Shown: positions 1 to 6,994 of the stretch, one piece after another
How the letters are laid out: each line of letters begins with the position of its first letter
Numbering within the stretch: position 1 is the stretch's first letter
From: Lysobacterales bacterium
GTDB lineage: Bacteria > Pseudomonadota > Gammaproteobacteria > Xanthomonadales > Xanthomonadaceae
Length of the DNA stretch: 9,198 nucleotides
Direction of reading: 5' to 3'
Assembly (NCBI GenBank): GCA_020442545.1
Contig: JAGRJX010000067.1
Coordinates: 1 to 9,198 of the forward strand
Position numbers and translations under genes: made by a program
Notes under the pieces: model-generated
Database searches by the model: none
The model's input: only the letters and a program-made list of their open reading frames with translations
What the model was told of the DNA's origin: nothing

Positions 1-123
1 GCCGCACGCCCGTCGCACGGCTCCGCGCGCCGTCGTCTCGACAGACGGCCAGTCTGCCTTCGCCGACGCCACTTGATCTGCACGACGGGCGTACGGTGAC
101 GGCGACGGATACTTGTTCAGCAT
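1..123 (-). CDS. possible 5' end of a divergent gene, partial
   Basis: On the minus strand an ATG at 123-121 opens a frame of 41 codons that stays open to the window edge, beginning MLNKYPSPSPYARR. About 72% of its codons end in G or C, which fits a GC-rich gene, but random open frames of this length are common here. A weak AGGG-like Shine-Dalgarno lies a few bases upstream. I do not recognise the protein. Two plus-strand frames also stay open from the left edge (to stops at 74-76 and 129-131), so the end of an upstream plus-strand gene is an alternative. Confidence 0.25.
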   Translation of the reverse strand, partial: MLNKYPSPSPYARRADQVASAKADWPSVETTARGAVRRACG

Positions 124-141
124 TGCCCTAAACTGCATTAT
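113..141 (+). promoter_or_regulatory. weak sigma70-like promoter for the c-di-GMP sensor gene
   Basis: TTGTTC at 113-118 (3 of 6 to consensus) and CATTAT at 136-141 (4 of 6) are spaced 17 nt apart. Transcription would start near 148 and give a leader of about 27 nt before the ATG at 175. The boxes are weak and the call rests mainly on spacing and position. Confidence 0.28.
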
Positions 142-153
142 GGCAACGCTGAA
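116..153. repeat. 12-bp inverted repeat upstream of the sensor gene
   Basis: TTCAGCATTGCC at 116-127 is the reverse complement of GGCAACGCTGAA at 142-153 at 11 of 12 positions, with a 14-nt spacer. It overlaps the putative promoter and ends 21 nt before the sensor start codon. On the other strand the left arm contains the ATG of the possible divergent gene. It could be an operator with half-sites about 26 bp apart, or an RNA hairpin. No T-run follows on either strand, so an intrinsic terminator is unlikely. Confidence 0.5.
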
Positions 154-174
154 TACCAGAGGGGGCGGGGCTTG

Positions 175-3100
175 ATGCAGCCAGCGAACGAGACTGCTCC
201 ACGGCTTGCGCCCCGGCGCCGGCGACGGGCGGTTTCGGGCGCACTGGGACTGCTGATGGGGCTGCTGGCGACGAACGCGCATGGCGCACGGCGCGATCAT
301 GTGTTTCACGCACTGGATGCCGATGCGGCTGCGCAACGGCAGGTGGTGGCCATCCGTCAGGACCCGATGGGCTTTGTCTGGATCGCTTCCGACAGCGAGT
401 TGCGCCGCTACAACGGCCAGCATTTTCGTTCCTTCCGGCACGATCCGGACAATCCGAAGAGCCTGCCCTCCGGGCGCCTGACAGCGCTGGCCATCGGGCC
501 CGATCACAGCCTCTACGTTGGCAGCAGCACGCGTTTCGTCTATCGACTCGACCTCACCACCGCCACGTTTTTACCGCTGGCCCCCGACGCCACGACGCGC
601 AGCGGCCAGCCCGGTGAACGGGTCCGCGACCTCCTCTACCAGGAAGGTCGTGGACTCTGGGTCGGCACTGATTCAGGCATCGACCTGATCGACCCTGCCG
701 CAGACACCCGGCAGGCAGTGCTGCGCTTTGGTGTCGCAGCAAGTGCGGGCGCACGACGCGTGCGTCTGATCTGGAACGGGGGTCGCCTCCTGCATGCAGC
801 GACCGATGAAGGCCTCTACCAGATTGACACTGCATCACGGGTAGCCAGTCGCATCAGCGGCCTCGATACCGCGGACAGCGTCGCCTTCGACTCTGCTGGC
901 CAGCTCTGGATCGGCAGCGTCGGGCGCCTGTTTGTGCTGCCGGCCGACAGCCCGGTGCCACGCGCCCTGCCCCAGCCGATGTTTGATGACGGACGATCCG
1001 TTCGTGCATTGGTCGCGGATCCACTGGGGCGTGTCTGGTTTGCGGCTGGTGAGGATCTGTTTCGCCTCGACACGACAGGCCGCGTGAAGCAACTGCCGCA
1101 GCAGACCGGGCGCGCCGGCGGCCTGCCGAGCGCACCGGTAAGCAACCTGTTCATAGACCGCGCCGGCCTGCTCTGGGTAGCGGTCGAAGGGCACGGGGTC
1201 TTCAACGCGGACAGCCGTGGTAACACCATCCAGCAGATTTTTGACCCGTCCGTTCCGGCAGCCAGCGGGCACGACGTGCTGGCGCTTGCCGAAGATCCGC
1301 AGGACGGCATCTGGATCGGATCGAGCCAGTCCGGTCTGCTCCATTACGACATTGATCAGGATCGGTTCGAACCCGGACTTGGTCGGGCCGAGCCCGGCAC
1401 AACCCCGCTCGCCGGCAAGCTGGCGGTGCTCGACATCGCCCGCGGTGCCGAGGGGCGCTGGTGGCTGGCCACGAACCGGGGACTGATCGAGCGGCTCCCC
1501 AGCGGCAGCTACCGTCGGCATGCCCTGGACGGTGACAATGCGCTATCGCTGACCCGCATCGAGCAGGCTCGCGATGGTCGGCTCTGGGTTGGCACACAGG
1601 ATGCCGGCCTGCTGCTTTTCAACCCCGTCATGCAGCAGGTGGAGCGGCGATGGCGAAGCGGCAGTGACGACCTGCGCAGCCTGGGCAGCGACCATATCAA
1701 TGATCTGCATCTGGATGCGGCGCAGCGCCTGTGGATCGCCACCGAGAATGGCCTGAACCTTCTGCTGCCCGGACAGGAAGCGGTGCGGCAGTTCCGGCAT
1801 GCCAGCAATGACCCGGCAACGCCCAGCGGCGATGTGGTGCTCAGTATCAGCGAAACCGATGACGGCAGTCTCTGGGTGGGCACCCAGAACGGCCTGGATC
1901 GGCTGACCCGGACGGATGATCCCGATGCGCCCATCATCGAGCGCGTCCGTCATCCCAGTCTCGACCTTCACCCTGGTGTGACCGCGGTAATGGAGGATCG
2001 GCGCGGCCGCCTCTGGCTGAGCACGCGAAACGGACTGTTGCGCCTTGATCTTCAGGGTGACAGCAGTCACGAGTATCTGAGCGGAATGCAGGGCCTGACC
2101 TTCAATCCCGGCGCTGCATTGCAGCTCGATGACGGACGCCTGCTGTTCGGCACGACGAACGGGGTCAGCCTGATCGAGGCGGATGGCGGCGACTCCCGCG
2201 AGTTCAATGCGCCGGTGGTGCTGCTTTCCGCGTTTGCCGGCAGCCAGAGGACGGCCATTACGCCGCTGATTCCACCTGAGCGGATCGAGTTTCAGCAAGC
2301 GGGCGGCGTGCTGCACCTCGGCTTCACCGCGCTGGACTTCAATCCAGTCGAACGCCTCCGTTTTCGCTACCGGTTGGACGGTGTCGACCGCGATTGGGTG
2401 ATGGCGGGCGATCGCAGCTTCGCCATCTACAGCGGCCTGTCGCCGGGTGACTACGTGTTCCATGCCGAAGCCGGGGACAGCGATGGCCGCTGGTCGACAC
2501 AGGCACTTCGACTGCCGGTCCACATCAGCCCGGGCATCTGGAACAGCGTGTGGGCATACCTGCTCTACCTGACGGTGGCAGGCGGACTGCTGATCTGGTA
2601 CCTGCAATCCCAGCAACAGCGGCGCCAGCGCCGACTGGACCTGCTGAACCAGATCCGCGAGCGCGAGGAACGCCTGAAACTGGCGCTTTGGGGTTCGGGC
2701 GATGAATTCTGGGACTGGGACCTGCGCCGAAACTCGCTGTGCCGCATCGGTGCCGACCAGCTGCTGGGCGACAAGGCAGAGCAGCACCTGAGCACCGACG
2801 ACTGGCGTGCGCGGGCCGTGCACCCCGAAGACCTGCCGAAAGTGCAGCAGCGCATCCAGGCGCACATTCTGGGACAAGCCGAGTTCTATGAATCCGAACA
2901 CCGGGTTATGAATGCCGAAGGCAACTACATCTGGGTGAGGTCACGCGGCAAGGTCGTTGCCCGCGACGAGGACGGCAACCCATTGCGGATCGCGGGCACC
3001 GCGGCCGACGTCTCGCACACCCGCCGTGCCGAGCGCGAACGCCGCATCGCCACGGAAGTGCTGCGCAGTATGAGCGAGGCGGTGGCAGTATTCGACGAGC

Positions 3101-4779
3101 GCTTCAATTTTGTGTCGGTCAATCCGGCATTTTCGCGCATCACCGGATACGAGGCCAATGAAGTGATCGGGCAGAACACCTCACTGCTCGACAGTTCGCA
3201 ACACGACGAAGAGTTTTACCAGCGGACGCGGGAGCTACTCACCCAGAGCGGTCACTGGAAGGGCGAGATGTGGCAGCGGCGCAAGGATGGCGAAGAATTC
3301 CTTGGCTGGCTCGAACTCAATGAGGTGCGCGACAGCCAGCACGAACGAACCCACTTCGTCGCCGTGGTCAACGACGTCACCGACAAGAAGCGCGCCGAAC
3401 AGGAGCTGCGCTACCTCGCCAACTACGACACGCTCACAGGCCTGCCCAACCGCACCCTGCTGTCCGAGCGACTGGCGCGAGCCGTCGTTCGCGCACGGCG
3501 GCAGGATGCGCGCGTGGCGGTGCTGTTCCTCGACCTCGACCGTTTCAAGGACGTCAACGATTCGCTGGGCCATGCGGCCGGTGATCGCATCCTGAAAGCC
3601 GCCGCCGCGCGCCTGCTCACCACCGTGCGCGAAACCGACACCGTCGCCCGGCTTGGCGGCGACGAGTTTACCGTTGTGCTGGAGGACATCGAACATCCCG
3701 ATGTTGCCGAACACGTCGCGCGAAAGATCATTGCGGCCTTCGGGCAGCCATTGGAACTGGACGGTCGCAGCGAGGTCGTGATTTCGCCGTCGGTGGGCAT
3801 CAGTCTGTACCCGGATCACGGCCTGGTGCCGAGCGATCTGCTGAAATTTGCCGACACGGCCATGTACCAGGCAAAAGACCACGGCCGCAACACCTTCCAG
3901 TTCTACACCGAAGCCATGGATGCCGAAGCGCGCCAGCGGGCAACCATGATTGCTGCGCTGCGAAAGGCGCTCGAACGCGGCGAATTCCGCCTTGTGTACC
4001 AGCCACGCATGTCGCTGGGCGACGGTTGCATCACCGGCGTCGAGGCCCTGCTGCGCTGGTACAGCGAAGACATCGGTGAAGTTCTGCCATCCACGTTCAT
4101 CCCGCTGGCCGAGGAAACCGGCCTGATTCTGCCGATCGGCGAATGGGTGATGCGCGAAGCATGCCTGACCTTGCGCCGCTGGGAACAAAGCGGACTAAGC
4201 GACCTCGGCATGGCGATCAATGTGTCCGTCGGGCAGTTTCTCCGCGGCCGACTGCCTCAACTGCTGGGCGATCTGATCGAGGAACTGGATCTGCAGTCTG
4301 GAAATGTGGAGCTGGAAGTCACCGAGAGCATGGTGATGGCCAACGCCGAGCAAGCCACAACGGTGCTGCACGAGCTGCGACGTCTCGGGGTGACGCTGGC
4401 CATTGATGACTTTGGAACCGGATACTCGTCGCTGGTCTATCTCAAGCGCCTTCCTATCGATACCCTGAAGATCGACAAGGAGTTCATCGGCGACCTGACC
4501 ACCGATCCCGACGACGAGGCCATCACCGCCACGGTGATCACCATGGCCCATTCGCTGGGGCTGAACGTGGTGGCCGAAGGTGTGGAGAATGCCGAGCAAC
4601 TGGACTACCTTCGTCAGCAACGATGCGATGAAATCCAGGGCTACTGGCTGTCCCCGCCGCTTGAGGTGCACCATTGCCTGGCATTCATCCGCCAACATCA
4701 GCCGGAACGATTCGTCGAGCGTGAGCGCTCGGCCTCCTCCGACGGCGCGAGCAACGAGACCGCCGCCGGCAGCGGGTGA
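175..4779 (+). CDS. membrane sensor: 14-blade propeller, Y_Y_Y, TM, PAS-PAS-GGDEF-EAL c-di-GMP enzyme
   Basis: This 1534-residue protein probably makes and/or degrades c-di-GMP in response to a periplasmic signal. Residues 14-37 form an Arg-rich signal sequence with likely cleavage after AHG. Residues about 55-670 carry 14 repeats of the two-component-regulator propeller type (for example DGRLWVGT, DRRGRLWLST), enough for two seven-bladed propellers. A Y_Y_Y domain (about 704-789) leads to one membrane helix (about 793-815). In the cytoplasm follow two PAS/PAC modules (about 834-953 and 960-1075), GGDEF (GGDEF at 1161-1165) and EAL (1290-1292). The inhibitory I-site RETD (1152-1155) lies five residues before GGDEF. 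The EAL domain keeps the DDFGTGYSSL loop (DD at 1411-1412), KIDKEF, AEGVE and QGYW, so both activities look possible. ATG 175 follows an AGAGGGG Shine-Dalgarno; an in-frame TTG at 172 is less likely. The gene appears monocistronic. The ligand is unknown. Confidence 0.93.
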   Translation: MQPANETAPRLAPRRRRRAVSGALGLLMGLLATNAHGARRDHVFHALDADAAAQRQVVAIRQDPMGFVWIASDSELRRYNGQHFRSFRHDPDNPKSLPSGRLTALAIGPDHSLYVGSSTRFVYRLDLTTATFLPLAPDATTRSGQPGERVRDLLYQEGRGLWVGTDSGIDLIDPAADTRQAVLRFGVAASAGARRVRLIWNGGRLLHAATDEGLYQIDTASRVASRISGLDTADSVAFDSAGQLWIGSVGRLFVLPADSPVPRALPQPMFDDGRSVRALVADPLGRVWFAAGEDLFRLDTTGRVKQLPQQTGRAGGLPSAPVSNLFIDRAGLLWVAVEGHGVFNADSRGNTIQQIFDPSVPAASGHDVLALAEDPQDGIWIGSSQSGLLHYDIDQDRFEPGLGRAEPGTTPLAGKLAVLDIARGAEGRWWLATNRGLIERLPSGSYRRHALDGDNALSLTRIEQARDGRLWVGTQDAGLLLFNPVMQQVERRWRSGSDDLRSLGSDHINDLHLDAAQRLWIATENGLNLLLPGQEAVRQFRHASNDPATPSGDVVLSISETDDGSLWVGTQNGLDRLTRTDDPDAPIIERVRHPSLDLHPGVTAVMEDRRGRLWLSTRNGLLRLDLQGDSSHEYLSGMQGLTFNPGAALQLDDGRLLFGTTNGVSLIEADGGDSREFNAPVVLLSAFAGSQRTAITPLIPPERIEFQQAGGVLHLGFTALDFNPVERLRFRYRLDGVDRDWVMAGDRSFAIYSGLSPGDYVFHAEAGDSDGRWSTQALRLPVHISPGIWNSVWAYLLYLTVAGGLLIWYLQSQQQRRQRRLDLLNQIREREERLKLALWGSGDEFWDWDLRRNSLCRIGADQLLGDKAEQHLSTDDWRARAVHPEDLPKVQQRIQAHILGQAEFYESEHRVMNAEGNYIWVRSRGKVVARDEDGNPLRIAGTAADVSHTRRAERERRIATEVLRSMSEAVAVFDERFNFVSVNPAFSRITGYEANEVIGQNTSLLDSSQHDEEFYQRTRELLTQSGHWKGEMWQRRKDGEEFLGWLELNEVRDSQHERTHFVAVVNDVTDKKRAEQELRYLANYDTLTGLPNRTLLSERLARAVVRARRQDARVAVLFLDLDRFKDVNDSLGHAAGDRILKAAAARLLTTVRETDTVARLGGDEFTVVLEDIEHPDVAEHVARKIIAAFGQPLELDGRSEVVISPSVGISLYPDHGLVPSDLLKFADTAMYQAKDHGRNTFQFYTEAMDAEARQRATMIAALRKALERGEFRLVYQPRMSLGDGCITGVEALLRWYSEDIGEVLPSTFIPLAEETGLILPIGEWVMREACLTLRRWEQSGLSDLGMAINVSVGQFLRGRLPQLLGDLIEELDLQSGNVELEVTESMVMANAEQATTVLHELRRLGVTLAIDDFGTGYSSLVYLKRLPIDTLKIDKEFIGDLTTDPDDEAITATVITMAHSLGLNVVAEGVENAEQLDYLRQQRCDEIQGYWLSPPLEVHHCLAFIRQHQPERFVERERSASSDGASNETAAGSG

Positions 4780-4795
4780 CGGTACCAGTCAGGAA

Positions 4796-4825
4796 TTGAC
4801 CGCAACGATCTCATATCTTTAGAGT
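4796..4825 (+). promoter_or_regulatory. sigma70-like promoter for the coiled-coil gene and zapA
   Basis: TTGACC at 4796-4801 (5 of 6) and TAGAGT at 4820-4825 (4 of 6) are separated by 18 nt. A start near 4832 would give a leader of about 117 nt before the ATG at 4949. That leader begins with a small perfect palindrome, CGCAAGTTGCG, at 4834-4844. No terminator is obvious between the sensor gene and this promoter, so read-through is possible. Confidence 0.45.
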
Positions 4826-4948
4826 TGTAGATTCGCAAGTTGCGTGCACCGGGGATCGACACGGGTCCACCCGATCGATACCGCTGCCACTACCGCACTT
4901 GCAAACTGATGCCGGTCGCCCGGTCATCCTGATTGGACAGAATGCGCC

Positions 4949-5167
4949 ATGAACAATCCCGCCCCTTCGCAACTCCAGGCCCTGATCGACCGGGTTGAAC
5001 GGCTGGCACGGCTCACCAACCGTCTGCTCGACGAGAACCGCAGCCTTCGCCACAGCCAGCAGCAACTGGTGTCCGAACGCGCGGCGTTGCTGGACAAGAA
5101 CGAGCAGGCCCGCTCCCGCGTCGAGGCCATGATCCAGCGCCTCAAGTCGCTGGAGCACAATCCATGA
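4949..5167 (+). CDS. TIGR02449-type short coiled-coil protein, ZapB-like
   Basis: The gene encodes a 72-residue, highly charged protein that is almost entirely predicted coiled coil. Leucines and hydrophobic residues are spaced in heptads through LQALIDRVERLARLTNRLL and onward, rich in Arg, Glu and Gln. Size, composition and position directly before zapA match the TIGR02449 family. By analogy with ZapB, which partners ZapA at the division ring, it may work in cell division; that role is inferred. The stop overlaps the zapA start as ATGA, so translation of the two is probably coupled. The Shine-Dalgarno is weak (GGACAG about 9 nt upstream of ATG). Confidence 0.8.
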   Translation: MNNPAPSQLQALIDRVERLARLTNRLLDENRSLRHSQQQLVSERAALLDKNEQARSRVEAMIQRLKSLEHNP

Positions 5168-5475
5168 GCGCTGCCGCCAGGAGCGAGCCGATCGAGGTCC
5201 GGATTCTTGACCGCGAGTACCTGGTCGCCTGCCCCGAAGACGAGCGCGACGACCTGATCGCCGCCGCCAGGCTACTGGACAAGCGCATGCGCGAAGTCCG
5301 TGACAGCAACCGCCTGGCCGGCATTGATCGCATCGCCGTATTGGCCGCGCTGAACCTTGCGCACGACCTGCACAGCCTCGGCGAATCCCGCCAGCGCGGT
5401 CAGCGCGAGGAACGACGCACGCTGGAGGATCTCTGCGAGCGCCTGGACCGTCTTCTTGACCAGGCTGAAAGCTGA
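5164..5475 (+). CDS. zapA: cell division protein ZapA
   Basis: ZapA binds FtsZ in the cytoplasm and promotes bundling of Z-ring protofilaments. This 103-residue protein has the usual family length and signature. The N-terminal globular part carries ILDREYLVACPEDERDDL (residues 14-31), followed by the LLDKRMREVR helix and the conserved GIDRIAVLAALN (53-64). Residues about 65-100 form a charged coiled coil that would mediate dimer and tetramer assembly. GGAG at 5152-5155 is a good Shine-Dalgarno 8 nt before the ATG, inside the preceding gene, with which it overlaps by 4 nt. ssrS follows directly downstream. Confidence 0.95.
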   Translation: MSAAARSEPIEVRILDREYLVACPEDERDDLIAAARLLDKRMREVRDSNRLAGIDRIAVLAALNLAHDLHSLGESRQRGQREERRTLEDLCERLDRLLDQAES

Positions 5476-5493
5476 ACGAATTGGAGCTTCAGC
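5464..5493 (+). terminator. hairpin at the end of zapA, weak terminator candidate
   Basis: GCTGAAAGCT (5464-5473) can pair with AGCTTCAGC (5485-5493) with a single bulged A. The stem spans the zapA stop codon. No T-run follows, so it is not a classical intrinsic terminator. It may stabilise or define the 3' end of the mRNA ahead of ssrS, or be incidental. Confidence 0.25.
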
Positions 5494-5534
5494 GCGCCGC
5501 TGGTCTGTCGGACAACGTCAAAAACAACAAGTCG

Positions 5535-5566
5535 TTCACATACCGCTGCGGTCGCGCTGCTAAACT
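5535..5566 (+). promoter_or_regulatory. ssrS promoter with extended -10
   Basis: TGCTAAACT at 5558-5566 is an extended -10 (TGn plus TAAACT, 4 of 6). The 6-nt distance from its end to the start of the 6S closing stem at 5572 is as expected for a transcription start. The best -35 match is TTCACA at 5535-5540 (5 of 6), but the 20-nt spacing is long, so the extended -10 may carry recognition. An A-rich stretch at about 5518-5530 could act as an UP element. Confidence 0.6.
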
Positions 5567-5571
5567 GCCTT

Positions 5572-5760
5572 GGCGTTCTCTGCCGTGACCGACCGCGTAC
5601 GAAATCATTTGCCTTGACCCTAAATAACGACCCCGGGAGTGCGATACAGCGGCTGGTGTGCAAGCCCGCCAAGAGCGGAAAGCCTGAAGTCCTGTCAGCC
5701 CTCCCACCTGATCCTCGGGATCAAGGTCGTTTCGTGCGTATCGGCGCGGCGGAGGATGCC
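5572..5760 (+). ncRNA. ssrS: 6S RNA
   Basis: 6S RNA binds the sigma70 RNA polymerase holoenzyme by imitating an open promoter and lowers housekeeping transcription in stationary phase. The 5' end (5572-5587) pairs with 5745-5760 in a 16-bp stem with several G-U pairs and no mismatch. The stem resumes as CGTACGAAA (about 5596-5604) against TTTCGTGCG (about 5730-5738), and as CCTTGACCC (5612-5620) against GGGATCAAGG (5717-5726). A local hairpin, TGATCC TCG GGATCA (5709-5723), corresponds to the alternative 3'-side central-bubble hairpin of E. coli 6S RNA. Apical helices GGGAG/CTCCC and GGCTG/CAGCC complete the rod. The 189-nt length is close to the 184 nt of E. coli, and the position before fau is the classical one. 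Exact ends are inferred from pairing. Confidence 0.9.
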
Positions 5761-5771
5761 ATTCCTCCGCC
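5748..5771 (+). terminator. hairpin between ssrS and fau, alternative to the 6S closing stem
   Basis: GGCGGAGGA (5748-5756) pairs perfectly with TCCTCCGCC (5763-5771) around a 6-nt loop. TTCGAATTT follows, which is only a poor U-tract. The left arm is the same sequence that closes the 6S rod with the RNA 5' end, so the two structures exclude each other. It may be a weak terminator or a processing determinant for the ssrS-fau transcript. It ends 21 nt before the fau start codon. Confidence 0.5.
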
Positions 5772-5792
5772 TTCGAATTTCCAGACCACCTC

Positions 5793-6410
5793 GTGAGCGC
5801 AAACCCTCGACACGGCCTGCGCCAGCAGCTGTTGGACGAACGCAGGCGGATACCGGCATCGCAGCGCATGGCCGCTGCAGAAACGATGGCCGAACGCCTG
5901 CAGGAATGGGCTCCCTGGCAAGATGCTGAGGATTCTGCGGCTCCGGCCTACGTCGCCGGCTACTGGGCGGTTCGCGGCGAGATGCCGCTGCACGGCGTTC
6001 TGGCCCGCTCGGACGGCGCATTCATCTACTGTCTGCCCTGCATCGAACCGGGCTCGCGACTGAGCTTCGCGCCCTGGCGTACCGGCGATCCGGTTGAGGC
6101 CAACTGCTTCGGCATTCCTGAACCCACACTGGAGACCACCTCACGACTATCGCCCGAAGACCTGGCGGTGGTGCTGGTTCCGCTGCTGGGCTTCGACCAG
6201 CGCGGTAACCGGCTTGGCAGCGGCGCGGGCTACTATGACCGCAGCTTTGCCTTCCGCAGGCACCCATCAAGTACACGACCCTTGCTGGTTGGCGTCGGCT
6301 ACGCCGCGCAGGAGCGGTCGGCGCTGGATGCGGCCGACTGGGACGTACCGCTGGATGCCGTGGTGACCGAGCTGGGCGTCATCGACTGCGTGAAGAAACG
6401 CGAACAATGA
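5793..6410 (+). CDS. fau: 5-formyltetrahydrofolate cyclo-ligase
   Basis: The enzyme uses ATP to convert 5-formyltetrahydrofolate to 5,10-methenyltetrahydrofolate in the cytoplasm, returning an inactive folate to one-carbon metabolism. The 205-residue protein shows the family pattern. It has an N-terminal LRQQLLDERRRI helix (9-20), then YVAGYWAVRGEM (53-64), and the signature GFDQRGNRLGSGAGYYDR (133-150), which forms the nucleotide and phosphate site. It ends with VGVGYAAQE and LDAVVTELGVI. The start is GTG at 5793; the first internal ATG comes at residue 26, after conserved sequence. No Shine-Dalgarno is visible in the 15 nt before the GTG. The gene (ygfA in E. coli) is usually co-transcribed with ssrS, as the spacing suggests here. 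Confidence 0.94.
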   Translation: MSANPRHGLRQQLLDERRRIPASQRMAAAETMAERLQEWAPWQDAEDSAAPAYVAGYWAVRGEMPLHGVLARSDGAFIYCLPCIEPGSRLSFAPWRTGDPVEANCFGIPEPTLETTSRLSPEDLAVVLVPLLGFDQRGNRLGSGAGYYDRSFAFRRHPSSTRPLLVGVGYAAQERSALDAADWDVPLDAVVTELGVIDCVKKREQ

Positions 6411-6524
6411 CGCCCCTGACGACGGCGCGAGCGCGAAATTCCGCAGCACCACAAACCCCGCAGCCGAACATGTTGAACCGGCTGATCAAGAGCAAGCCAA
6501 CTGCTGGCGAAGGAGCGTTGTGAA

Positions 6525-6992
6525 ATGGCCAGCTGGCTGATGAAGAGCGAACCCGAAGAGTTTTCCATCGACGACCTGAAACGGGTGAAGCGCGAGCCGT
6601 GGACAGGCGTCCGCAACTACCAGGCGCGCAATTTCATGCGCGATGACATGAAGGTCGGCGACACGGTCCTTTTCTACCACAGCAACTGCGATGAGCCGGG
6701 CGTGGTCGGCCTGGCTCGCGTTGCCAGCAAGCCCTACGACGATCCGACCCAGTTCAACCCGGAGTCGCACTACTACGACCCCAAGAGCGATCCGGACAAC
6801 GCACGCTGGCAGATGGTCGATATTGCCTACAAGCGGCGTTTCAAACGCACGTTGTCGCTGCAGACGCTCAAGGCCAATGCCGGTGCGCTTGGCGATTTTG
6901 CGCTGACCCGGCGCGGCAACCGGCTGTCGGTGCTGCCGGTCAGCGCAGAGCAGCTGGCCACCATCCTGGAACTTGAGAAACAGACGGACTGA
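6525..6992 (+). CDS. EVE domain-containing protein
   Basis: This 155-residue protein is a single EVE domain, a PUA-like fold (the family of human THYN1) that in several studied proteins recognises modified bases. Recognisable motifs are WLMKSEP (4-10), the WTGVRNYQARN loop (26-36), KVGDTVLFYHSN (43-54), GVVGLARV and YYDPKS (83-88). The ATG has a strong AGGAG Shine-Dalgarno at 6511-6515, 9 nt upstream. The gene sits 114 nt after fau and 2 nt before rpiA, and a standalone EVE gene beside rpiA or fau is common in proteobacteria. Its cellular substrate is unknown. Nothing nearby looks like a restriction or defence cassette, so a housekeeping role is more likely. Confidence 0.92.
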   Translation: MASWLMKSEPEEFSIDDLKRVKREPWTGVRNYQARNFMRDDMKVGDTVLFYHSNCDEPGVVGLARVASKPYDDPTQFNPESHYYDPKSDPDNARWQMVDIAYKRRFKRTLSLQTLKANAGALGDFALTRRGNRLSVLPVSAEQLATILELEKQTD

Positions 6993-6994
6993 CC

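Noticed and set aside
1543..2901. 452-codon open frame on the minus strand opposite the sensor gene
   Set aside because: It lies wholly antisense to a gene with clear domain content, has no recognisable motif, and long antisense frames are expected at this GC content.
3235..4188. 317-codon minus-strand open frame opposite GGDEF and EAL
   Set aside because: It is the antisense shadow of the highly conserved catalytic domains, with no independent support.
4845..4890. Near-repeat GATCGACAC / GATCGATAC in the leader of the coiled-coil gene
   Set aside because: It is only nine bases with a mismatch in GC-rich DNA, and no larger structure or conservation is visible.
5639..5929. 96-codon plus-strand open frame overlapping the 6S RNA and fau
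   Set aside because: The region folds as 6S RNA, and the frame conflicts with the well-supported fau reading frame.
6525..6992. EVE domain as a sign of a modification-dependent restriction or defence system
   Set aside because: It is a standalone EVE protein tightly linked to rpiA, with no nuclease, methyltransferase or helicase nearby.
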